Of a DNA stretch of 64,000 nt, positions 7,231 through 14,385 are shown piece after piece. The stretch lies in the NCBI GenBank assembly GCA_902773925.1, contig CACYGI010000004.1:1-64000 (forward strand), written 5' to 3'. Position 1 is the first letter of the stretch; the number at the start of each line of letters is the position of its first letter. The notes under the pieces are model-generated. The model worked only from the letters and a program-made list of their open reading frames with translations, made no database searches and was not told the origin of the DNA. This stretch comes from an uncultured Bacteroidia bacterium. Its GTDB lineage: Bacteria > Bacteroidota > Bacteroidia > Bacteroidales > UBA932. The position numbers and the translations under genes are program-made.

Positions 7231-8474
7231 ATCTGTTGGTTGTTGTTACGTTGTAGCAGAGACGAATCCCCGTAGCTCAGGAAGCGGAATCCGTGCTCCA
7301 TTGCAAAGCTATATAAATCGTGCCACGATCGTCCCACGAAAGCCGCGAGCAACAGCAGCAGAGTGCTCTGGGGCTGGTGGAAATTGGTCACCAGGAAGTC
7401 TGCGACGCGGAATTTGAATCCCGGGACGATGATTATGCCCGTGCGCGAGACGAGACGGTCTTCGCCGCGGACTGACAAAAAGTCAATAAGTGCGTCAAGC
7501 GCCTCGAAAGTCGTTGGCAGATAACCTTCGTCGCGGTAGGGCTCCCACTGCCGCACGGCCTCCGGCGCCCCCTTCTCAAGGCATTGCACGCCAAGATAAT
7601 AGAGCGACTCAAGGCAGCGCGTGGAGGTGGTCCCGACCGTCACCACGGGCCTGCCGGCGGCTATCTGGTCGTGAAGCTCCCGAAGCAGGCTTATGGATAC
7701 CTCGAAGGGCTCGGTATGCATCTGATGGTCAGCTATCCGCTCCGCCTTGACCGGCAGGAATGTGCCCGCGCCCACGTGCAGGCATACCGTGCGCCGGCGG
7801 ATCCCGGCCTCGTCAATACGCTGCAGCTCCGCGTCGGTGAAATGCAGACCGGCCGTAGGAGCTGCTACGGAGCCCTCCATAAGCGCATAAACGGTCTGGT
7901 AGCGCTCCAGGTCGAGGGCTTCGGTCTCGCGCTTGAGATACGGTGGTATGGGGATATTGCCGCAGCAGGCAAGCACCTGCGAGAAACTCGCGCCCCCGCT
8001 CCAGCTGAACTCCACGATGCACGAATTGCCTTCAACCTCTATCAGATCGGCCTTGAGCTGGTATGAAGCGGCAATGGGATGTGCCTCAGGATCAGCGGCA
8101 AGCGCGAGCGTATCGCCCTTCCATTTCTTGCGGTTGCCCACTATCGCCTTCCAACGGCAGCGCACGGTCGAGGCGAAGCAGAGCTGGTAATCGGCAGGCT
8201 CTGCGGGCTCCAGGCAGAATATCTCAATGAGCGCACCGCTCGTACGGCGGAAAAACAGGCGCGCTGGGACGACTTTGGTCTCGTTGAATATCATTAATGC
8301 CCCCTGGGGGAGAAAGCCGTCTATTTGGCTGAAAATGGCCTCCTGCGGGGTAAATCCGGTGCCCTCGGTGCAGACCAGCAGCTTGGAGGCGTCTCTTTGC
8401 TCCAGAGGATACTTCGCTATGCGCTCTTCGGGCAGGTCGTAAGAGTAGTCCTGTATTCGGATGTCAGGTATCAT
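7227..8474 (-). CDS. queA: S-adenosylmethionine:tRNA ribosyltransferase-isomerase QueA
   Basis: 415 aa. Opens with the family start (IRIQDYSYDLPEERIAKYPL) and contains PTAGLHFTD, HVGAGTFLPVK, and the C-terminal VTNFHQPQSTLLLL block. QueA moves the ribose part of S-adenosylmethionine onto preQ1 in tRNA to form epoxyqueuosine, late in queuosine synthesis in the cytosol. It is longer than Proteobacterial QueA (about 350 aa), which is usual in this phylum. First gene of a three-gene unit. The -7 box ends only 4 nt before its ATG, so the mRNA is probably leaderless or almost so. Confidence 0.95.
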   Translation of the reverse strand: MIPDIRIQDYSYDLPEERIAKYPLEQRDASKLLVCTEGTGFTPQEAIFSQIDGFLPQGALMIFNETKVVPARLFFRRTSGALIEIFCLEPAEPADYQLCFASTVRCRWKAIVGNRKKWKGDTLALAADPEAHPIAASYQLKADLIEVEGNSCIVEFSWSGGASFSQVLACCGNIPIPPYLKRETEALDLERYQTVYALMEGSVAAPTAGLHFTDAELQRIDEAGIRRRTVCLHVGAGTFLPVKAERIADHQMHTEPFEVSISLLRELHDQIAAGRPVVTVGTTSTRCLESLYYLGVQCLEKGAPEAVRQWEPYRDEGYLPTTFEALDALIDFLSVRGEDRLVSRTGIIIVPGFKFRVADFLVTNFHQPQSTLLLLLAAFVGRSWHDLYSFAMEHGFRFLSYGDSSLLQRNNNQQI

Positions 8475-8478
8475 GGCG

Positions 8479-8486
8479 CAAAATTA
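8479..8486 (-). promoter_or_regulatory. -7 promoter box of queA
   Basis: TAATTTTG on the minus strand fits TAnnTTTG and is separated from the queA ATG by 4 nt (8475-8478). Confidence 0.55.
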
Positions 8487-9138
8487 GCCAAAAATGGCGG
8501 TTTTGAGAGCCAAAACCCGAACAAAACTTTTCTTCAGGCAAAATCGGCCCTGTAGATGCGTTTCGCGAGGATTCTCGCCACCGGTGGGGGAGAGACATCT
8601 TCGCGAGAATCGCACGGAGCCATTCGCGATGATCTGCGCTCTAATAGAGGCGCAAATTTGTAAAAAATGGCCGTTTTCGGCGATTTTTCGTGCTTCTTTT
8701 ATTTACAAAATTATACATCGCGATTTTACAACGGGCGACTTCCGGGCGATCCGGCGGCGAGTTATCAACATTTACAAATGTTATCAACCGGTTTTGTCAA
8801 CACCACAGGCTTGGCCGTGGAAAACTTTATCAAACATTTATATAATTATATATAACCTACCAAAACCCAGCGTTTTAAGTGTTTTATCTAAATCAAAAAT
8901 AGATATCGTTTTCGAGGGTTTTTGCCCACCCTTCTCCAAAACTATCAACATCAGACAATTACACGGCATTAGTTTATACTTAAATCGCGCAAACTCAATT
9001 ATTTACGATATTTATATAAAGTATTTAGGAGATTCAGAAAGGGGGTTTTATCCACATTTATGCCCTGCACTCCTGTATAATACATTTGTAAAGTGAACAG
9101 ATGTTGAAAATTGTTGCTTGTTTTACGAATATTTTGAT
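8487..9138. other. candidate chromosomal replication origin (oriC)
   Basis: About 650 nt without a convincing gene. The right part is AT-rich and carries DnaA-box-like 9-mers in one direction: TTATCAACA 8762-8770, TTATCAACC 8781-8789, TTGTCAACA 8794-8802, TTATCAAAC 8827-8835, CTATCAACA 8942-8950, and the perfect consensus TTATCCACA 9048-9056. A very AT-rich stretch at 8826-8865 could be the unwinding element. The left part (8560-8640) has several CGCGA-containing short inverted repeats. All genes from 8474 leftward to 2969 are on minus and those from 9167 to 13201 on plus, the divergence expected at an origin. dnaA itself is not in the window, so this stays a prediction. Confidence 0.5.
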
Positions 9139-9146
9139 TACATTTG
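9139..9146 (+). promoter_or_regulatory. -7 promoter box of the HTH regulator gene
   Basis: TACATTTG, with a TTG at 9118-9120 about 19 nt upstream, 20 nt before the ATG at 9167. A second TACATTTG is at 9081-9088. Confidence 0.6.
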
Positions 9147-9166
9147 TATCATTAAAGATTTACAAG

Positions 9167-9685
9167 ATGGACACCTTCGCTTCACGCCTCGAAATGCTGC
9201 TTAAAATGGAAGAGCTCTCGCCGAATCAGTTCGCCGAGGAGCTCGGCATCCAGCGGTCGGGTCTCACCCACCTCCTCAAAGGTCGCAACAATCCGAGTTA
9301 CGATTTCATCTCCAAATTGATCAACCTCTTTCCGAACTTCAACATCGAATGGCTGATTTCCGGAAAAGGCAAACCTTACAAAGATTCGACTGCCCTCCCC
9401 GCTCCGACTCCCGAAGTCGATGACCTTCCCCCTGCTTTTTCGCCCGAAGAGCAGGAATTTTCCCTGTTTTCGGCTCCTGAGCAGACTTCAGCCCCTGCTG
9501 CGCGACAGGCGCAAGACACTCTGTTTCCTGCTGAACAGCAGGAAGTTACAGAGATTTTTGAGCCCTCTCAAGTCTCTGAGAATCGCGTAGAAATGCCCTC
9601 TTCGGCTCCTCGTGCGTCCCAATCCAAGCCTCGCATCGCCCGGATAATGGTATTTTTCGAAGACGGGACATACGAAGAACGATAA
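9167..9685 (+). CDS. XRE-type helix-turn-helix regulator
   Basis: 172 aa from the ATG at 9167; this start is preferred because the upstream extension would cross the promoter box. Residues 2-60 form an XRE/Cro-type HTH (FASRLEMLLKMEELSPNQFA, then LGIQRSGLTHLLKG) and are followed by a segment resembling the C-terminus of small phage-repressor HTH domains (EWLISGKGKPY). Residues 75-145 are Pro/Ser/Glu-rich and probably disordered, and the chain ends in a short conserved-looking strand pair (IARIMVFFEDGTYEER). It should bind DNA in the cytosol; the target is unknown. It sits immediately beside the candidate origin. Confidence 0.8.
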   Translation: MDTFASRLEMLLKMEELSPNQFAEELGIQRSGLTHLLKGRNNPSYDFISKLINLFPNFNIEWLISGKGKPYKDSTALPAPTPEVDDLPPAFSPEEQEFSLFSAPEQTSAPAARQAQDTLFPAEQQEVTEIFEPSQVSENRVEMPSSAPRASQSKPRIARIMVFFEDGTYEER

Positions 9686-9696
9686 CGAAAAATCTT

Positions 9697-9704
9697 TATC
9701 TTTG
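9697..9704 (+). promoter_or_regulatory. -7 promoter box of the pyrD-cinA unit
   Basis: TATCTTTG, 26 nt upstream of the ATG at 9731. Confidence 0.6.
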
Positions 9705-9730
9705 CCTGCGGTTACCTTATATTATATAGG

Positions 9731-10786
9731 ATGTACCGCAGTCTTTTCAATCATTTGCTGATCAGGTTGAGTCCTGAGACCTCAGCCGGCCTTCTCAAGG
9801 GTTGCCTGAAGCTGGCCCGTCATATCCCGGGAGCTCAGTTCCTCCTCAGGCGCAGATTCGCGATCAATCATCCCTGCCTGCACCGCAACCTTTTCGGCAT
9901 CGATTTCCGCAATCCTATCGGTATCTCGGCCGGCATCGATGTCAATGCCGAGATATACAATGATCTCGCCACTCTCGGACTGGGTTTCGTGGAGATCGGC
10001 ACCATCACCGAGAAGCCGCAGGAAGGCACTCCCCGACCCCGTTGCTTCTGGCTTCCGGCCGACCATTCGATTGTCAACCGTGCCGGCCACGCCAATAACG
10101 GCATCCGCGCGGTCCTGCGCAATCTGCAGGCTGCCCCGCCCCGCGGCATTCGCGTCCTGGGCAATCTCTCACGCGGTTTTGATTCCAATCCGGAGCGGAG
10201 CATAGAGGATTTCGACCATCTTTATACACTCTGCTACGACTTTATGGATGCCGTGGTCATCAATTGCTACGGCCTGCAGATCAATACCCTGCAGGAGGTG
10301 GTGGACCGCATCACGAGCATCCGCAGATTCAATGACGAGTACCGCCCTATCCTCATCAAGCTCCGCCCCGACTGCACCACGGAGGAGGCTGACGCCATCT
10401 GCGAACTCATCCTGAGCTACGGACTGGACGGCATTATTGTCAATGGTTCGACAATGTCGCACAAGGGGCTGCAGACGGATAAGGGCCAGCTGGAGAAGAT
10501 TGGCAACGGCGAGCTTAGCGGCGCGGTGATTTTCGACCGCACGCTGGAGATGCTGCGCCACGTACACGAGAGCACGAAGGGCCTGATTCCCATTATCGCA
10601 TCGGGCGGTATAATGACCCCGGAGCAAGCTGTCGAGACACTGGATGCCGGCGCATCGCTGATCGAGCTGCATACGGGTTTCATATACAACGGCCCGAGAC
10701 TTGTCCGCAATACGCTCAAGCTGCTCGTAAAGGCTGACCGTCAGCGCAATGCGGAGCGTAACGCAAAGAAGAAAAACAATCATTGA
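9731..10786 (+). CDS. pyrD: dihydroorotate dehydrogenase-like protein (class 2 fold)
   Basis: 351 aa, the length of class 2 (quinone-linked) PyrD. Matching blocks are FRNPIGISAGID (59-70), GFVEIGTITEKPQEGTPRPR (85-104), VNRAGHANNG (115-124), DGIIVNGSTMS, IPIIASGGIMTPEQA and ELHTGFIYNGPRLV. PyrD oxidises dihydroorotate to orotate in pyrimidine synthesis using FMN. The odd point is the active-site loop: where class 2 enzymes have a SSPNT-type signature with the catalytic Ser, this protein reads INCYGLQIN (177-185). A cysteine at 179 is nearby, but class 1 enzymes place theirs differently. It may be a divergent PyrD or a paralogue with another substrate. cinA follows 3 nt after its stop. Confidence 0.75.
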   Translation: MYRSLFNHLLIRLSPETSAGLLKGCLKLARHIPGAQFLLRRRFAINHPCLHRNLFGIDFRNPIGISAGIDVNAEIYNDLATLGLGFVEIGTITEKPQEGTPRPRCFWLPADHSIVNRAGHANNGIRAVLRNLQAAPPRGIRVLGNLSRGFDSNPERSIEDFDHLYTLCYDFMDAVVINCYGLQINTLQEVVDRITSIRRFNDEYRPILIKLRPDCTTEEADAICELILSYGLDGIIVNGSTMSHKGLQTDKGQLEKIGNGELSGAVIFDRTLEMLRHVHESTKGLIPIIASGGIMTPEQAVETLDAGASLIELHTGFIYNGPRLVRNTLKLLVKADRQRNAERNAKKKNNH

Positions 10787-10789
10787 TCG

Positions 10790-12049
10790 ATGAAAACGGC
10801 TACTATCTGCACCATCGGCGATGAGATCCTTATCGGACAGATCGTCGATACCAATTCGTCCCATATCGCCCGTACCCTGCAGTCGCTCGGCATACGGGTG
10901 CTCTATCATCTGTCGATTGCCGATGACCGGGATGAGATTCTCGGCCGGCTCTCGGAGGCTCTGGACCGCAGCGATATCGTGATCGCAACGGGCGGCCTGG
11001 GCCCTACACGCGATGATATTACGAAGGATTGCCTGCGCATCCTGAGCGGCTCCGAAGGTTTTCGCGACAGCGAGGAGCAGTACCGCATCAATTGCGAGAT
11101 TCTCGCGGCACGCGGCATCGGAATGATGGCTACGAACCGTGCCCAGTCGCAGGTTCCCGACCGCTGCGAGGTGCTGCCCAATCACCTGGGCACTGCGCCG
11201 GGGATGGTTTTCCGCGGCCTCGGACGCAATGGCTCTTCGGTGCTGTATTCGCTTCCCGGCGTGCCTTTCGAGGCTCTCGGGCTGCTCGGTAGCGTGATGG
11301 GTGATATCCGCGCTCATTTCGATCTGGATTCGATCACGCACCGTACCATCGTGACTTTCGGCATTCCGGAGTCCGTGCTGGCCGAGCGTATCCGTGACTG
11401 GGAGGATGCCCTGCCCCAGGGCGTGCATCTGGCCTACCTGCCCAATGCCACTGTAGGCGTCCGTCTGCGCCTTACGGAAATGGGCGGCGGCGCCAATATC
11501 GACCGCCTCGCTGAGGAGCTGAAGGCTCTTCTCGGGGATGCCGTCTATGGCGAGGGCGACGATGATCTGCCTACGGCTATCGGGCGGCTCCTGCTCGCTC
11601 GCGGCAAGACTATGTCCGCCGCCGAGTCCTGCACCGGCGGGCGCATTTCGGCCCTTATGACGGCCATTCCCGGCTGTTCGGCATATTATTACGGCTCTGT
11701 TACATCGTATGACAATTCGGTCAAGGTCAATGTCCTCGGCGTTCGCGAGCAGACTTTGCGCGAGCACGGCGCCGTGAGCGAGGAGTGTATCCGCGAGATG
11801 GCCGAAGGCGTCCTCAGGCGCCTGGGCACGGATTATTCAGTGGCTACTTCCGGTATTGCAGGGCCCAGCGGAGGCACGAGCGAAAAGCCTGTCGGAATGG
11901 CCTGGATCGCCGCCGCCCGCCGCAACGGCGACGGCAGCGTCACGGTCAACACCCGCCGCGTTCAGTTCCGCTCCAACCGCGCCACCAACATCGAGCGCTT
12001 CGCCTCCAACGCCCTCAACCTCCTCCGCCTCACCATCCTCGAAGGCTAA
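10790..12049 (+). CDS. cinA: CinA family nicotinamide-nucleotide amidase
   Basis: 419 aa, full length with both domains. The N-terminal molybdopterin-binding-like domain starts TICTIGDEILIGQIVDTN and has ATGGLGPTRDDITKD (about 64-78). The C-terminal amidase domain has AAESCTGGRISALMT (about 277-291) with the catalytic Ser and ATSGIAGPSGGT near 355. The enzyme hydrolyses NMN to nicotinate mononucleotide in pyridine nucleotide recycling, and the N-terminal domain may act as an ADP-ribose pyrophosphatase. The gene follows pyrD at 3 nt in the same unit. A hairpin at 12175-12206 may end it. Confidence 0.9.
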   Translation: MKTATICTIGDEILIGQIVDTNSSHIARTLQSLGIRVLYHLSIADDRDEILGRLSEALDRSDIVIATGGLGPTRDDITKDCLRILSGSEGFRDSEEQYRINCEILAARGIGMMATNRAQSQVPDRCEVLPNHLGTAPGMVFRGLGRNGSSVLYSLPGVPFEALGLLGSVMGDIRAHFDLDSITHRTIVTFGIPESVLAERIRDWEDALPQGVHLAYLPNATVGVRLRLTEMGGGANIDRLAEELKALLGDAVYGEGDDDLPTAIGRLLLARGKTMSAAESCTGGRISALMTAIPGCSAYYYGSVTSYDNSVKVNVLGVREQTLREHGAVSEECIREMAEGVLRRLGTDYSVATSGIAGPSGGTSEKPVGMAWIAAARRNGDGSVTVNTRRVQFRSNRATNIERFASNALNLLRLTILEG

Positions 12050-12174
12050 GGCCCACAAGGACCTTTATAAAAGACTAAACCCGCGTGTTTGATTGCTCAG
12101 GGACACACGGGGATTCCAATACAAAGATATGAATAATAATCTAATATCAATAATATATCAGCTATTTGATAATA

Positions 12175-12206
12175 ACCGATTCCCACGACATTTCCCGTGA
12201 ATCGGT
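12175..12206 (+). terminator. probable terminator after cinA
   Basis: ACCGATTC...ACG pairs with CGTGAATCGGT around an 8-nt loop, with a two-base CC bulge, and is followed by ATTTCTTTC. The 250 nt between cinA and the next gene hold nothing else except a weak -7-like TATCTTCG at 12258. Confidence 0.5.
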
Positions 12207-12298
12207 ATTTCTTTCATCCGCTTTTTCCGGGGTGGTACAGACGCTGTTTTGAGGGCTTATCTTCGCAGCGATTGTTTAATCCATTAACCCTGATCAGC

Positions 12299-13201
12299 AT
12301 GAGCTTATCTACATACAAAGAGGGTCAGCGATACATCATCCCGACTTCCGACTGGGGCTTCAAGCACCTCTTCGCAACAGAGCGCAACAAGGATCTTCTC
12401 ATCGGCCTGCTCAACAAACTCATCGACGATCGCAATATAGTGGATCTCGAGTATATTGACCGGGAGATTCCGTTCATATTGCCACACGAACACAAAACAC
12501 TTCGTTTTGACGTATTCTGCAAGTGTGACGATGGATCTCAAGTCATTGTCGAGATGCAGTACTCCGCCCGTCCCAACTTCATTGACCGCGCGCTCGTATA
12601 TATTTCTGCAGCCGTGCTGCAAGGCTACAAGGTCAATCGCGAAACCAAAAAGTACGAAGTAAGCCGGACATACCTTATCGCAATCACTGGCGATACCATT
12701 TTCCCCGATGTAAAACACGCTCCAGTACGTATCGCCCTCTGCGACGCAGATGTAGAGCACACCTGCATCATGAACGACAAGGTCTTGCAAATCTTCATAG
12801 AACTTCCTAAATTCGCCTCTGAACTTAAGGCGTTGAAAGCTGACGATTCATTCCTTGACAAGTTCGCCGTGGCGCTCAAGACGATGAACGACTGCGAAGA
12901 ACGGCCGGAGGAGATGGATGACGACCTGCTGGTCAGGATTTACAATGCTGCCGATACCCTCAGGTTCACAAGCCAGGAAAGGAAGAACTACAAGCAGAAT
13001 ATCATGAACTCATTGGAAATCGAAGCTACTATGTACGACTTCCGGGAGGAGGGTCTGAATGAAGGACTGAAAAAAGGGCTCAAGGAGGGACGCGAGGAGT
13101 CAGCCCTTGCGATTGCGACCAAAATGAAGGCCCTGGGCATCTCTCTTGATGTTATAGTCTCCTGCACCGGACTTGATGCCGGAACTGTAGCCAAACTGTA
13201 G
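12299..13201 (+). CDS. Rpn-type PD-(D/E)XK nuclease/transposase-like protein
   Basis: 300 aa from the ATG at 12299; an upstream GTG would start inside the hairpin at 12175-12206. The protein has the family hallmarks: IIPTSDWGFKHLFATERNKD near the N-terminus, FDVFCKCDDGSQVIVEMQYS (Asp and Glu-x-Gln of the nuclease core, about 83-102), and a C-terminal run of EGLNEGLKKGLKEGREE repeats. These proteins are related to RpnA-E, which promote RecA-independent recombination, and are abundant, often variable, cargo in this phylum. The repetitive Gly-Leu-Lys-Glu tail is a typical length-variable region. DNA cleavage is the expected activity; the biological role is not known. Confidence 0.85.
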   Translation: MSLSTYKEGQRYIIPTSDWGFKHLFATERNKDLLIGLLNKLIDDRNIVDLEYIDREIPFILPHEHKTLRFDVFCKCDDGSQVIVEMQYSARPNFIDRALVYISAAVLQGYKVNRETKKYEVSRTYLIAITGDTIFPDVKHAPVRIALCDADVEHTCIMNDKVLQIFIELPKFASELKALKADDSFLDKFAVALKTMNDCEERPEEMDDDLLVRIYNAADTLRFTSQERKNYKQNIMNSLEIEATMYDFREEGLNEGLKKGLKEGREESALAIATKMKALGISLDVIVSCTGLDAGTVAKL

Positions 13202-13231
13202 TCAGAAACAACCTGACTGCTTACATCTACC

Positions 13232-14374
13232 CTATCGCTTCCCGGAGAGGGTGCACCATTTGTCTTTGGCGAGGATGATGCCGCTGGAGAGGGCCAGGCC
13301 GAGAATAGTCCAGACAAGGATGAGGACTACGCCGCTGGGCTTGGACTTGCGGTGAGGGACCATCGAAGGAGCGATCTCGGCGAAAGACACATTGCTCTCC
13401 TCGAGCTTCACGCGAGAGGAGAGGACATTCTTCGAAAGCTCCTGATAGAGCGAACGGGCGAGCTCGCAGTCAGACTCGAGACGGCTGCGCTCCACGGAAG
13501 CCTGCGCCGAGATGACACCACGGTTGCGGTCCACGAACACAGCCAGGCGCTCCTGCTTACGGCGATAATCCGCCTTGGCCTCCTCATACTGACGCTCCAG
13601 ATACTCCAGATTGGCGCGGGCCTTGGTGACCTTGAACTCGGTCACATACCGCTTGAGCAGCTGATAGGTAGTCTCGCAGACCTCCGAAGCCGCACGGGCC
13701 TCGGGCATCACCACCGTGAGAGTCAAGAAACCACGCTTGAGATCCACCTCCATCTCCAGATTGCGGCGAAGCAATTTGGCCACGGCCGCCTCATCCTTGG
13801 TAAGATAGACCACCGGGCAGACGGGATCCACGACGGCTCCTTCCGCATCGGAAGCGACCTCGACCACCGTAGCCGCATCCTCCCGGTCGGGAGAGAGAGC
13901 TCCGATGATCAGTCCGGGAAGCCCGATGGTGTACTGCAGGACGCTATTGACCACATTGGACTTCTGGTAATCCGGATTGGTATAATAATCATAGATCGTA
14001 ATCGGCTCATCCGAAGTACTGAAATGGATGGGCGAATACATCAGATCGCGCAGGAACTCCGGATTGCCCAGGAACAGCGGATAAACCTTCGGGCTGATGG
14101 GCCCGTCACTGCCGCTCATATCCATATCCAGACCCATCATCGAAGCTATCGACGAATAACGCGAGGTAAAACTCTGATTGGTCTGGGGAACGAAAACGCT
14201 CGTCGCCTTAAACTCCCGGGGAGAGAAAATCGCCAGGAAAAGGCCGAAAGCCATAAAACAGGCCGTGGTTATGATAATAGCCTTGCGATGGGCACGCAGA
14301 AGAGAGAAAACGCCCTTGATATCAACGTTGCGGTCGGTCTCCTCTATCTCGAATCGGGTCTTATTGTCAGCCAT
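13232..14374 (-). CDS. Wzz/PCP-family chain length determinant protein
   Basis: 380 aa. A first membrane helix (about 32-52) and a second near the C-terminus (about 348-370) enclose a large periplasmic domain with predicted coiled coil (about 245-320, LEYLERQYEEAKADYRRKQE), the layout of polysaccharide co-polymerases. The PREFKATSVFVP block after the first helix is typical. These inner-membrane proteins set chain length and link synthesis to export. No C-terminal tyrosine kinase is fused. The gene lies 11 nt after the SLBB export gene, its expected partner. Confidence 0.85.
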   Translation of the reverse strand: MADNKTRFEIEETDRNVDIKGVFSLLRAHRKAIIITTACFMAFGLFLAIFSPREFKATSVFVPQTNQSFTSRYSSIASMMGLDMDMSGSDGPISPKVYPLFLGNPEFLRDLMYSPIHFSTSDEPITIYDYYTNPDYQKSNVVNSVLQYTIGLPGLIIGALSPDREDAATVVEVASDAEGAVVDPVCPVVYLTKDEAAVAKLLRRNLEMEVDLKRGFLTLTVVMPEARAASEVCETTYQLLKRYVTEFKVTKARANLEYLERQYEEAKADYRRKQERLAVFVDRNRGVISAQASVERSRLESDCELARSLYQELSKNVLSSRVKLEESNVSFAEIAPSMVPHRKSKPSGVVLILVWTILGLALSSGIILAKDKWCTLSGKR

Positions 14375-14385
14375 AACGCGTTCTA

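Noticed and set aside
8494..9096. 200-codon plus-strand frame across the non-coding stretch before the HTH gene
   Set aside because: It runs through DnaA-box-like sites and AT-rich DNA, its peptide has no domain-like pattern, and composition changes sharply along it.
10169..11767. 532-codon frame opposite pyrD and cinA
   Set aside because: Spans two real genes on the other strand, has no start context, and reads as random Arg/Ala/His-rich sequence.
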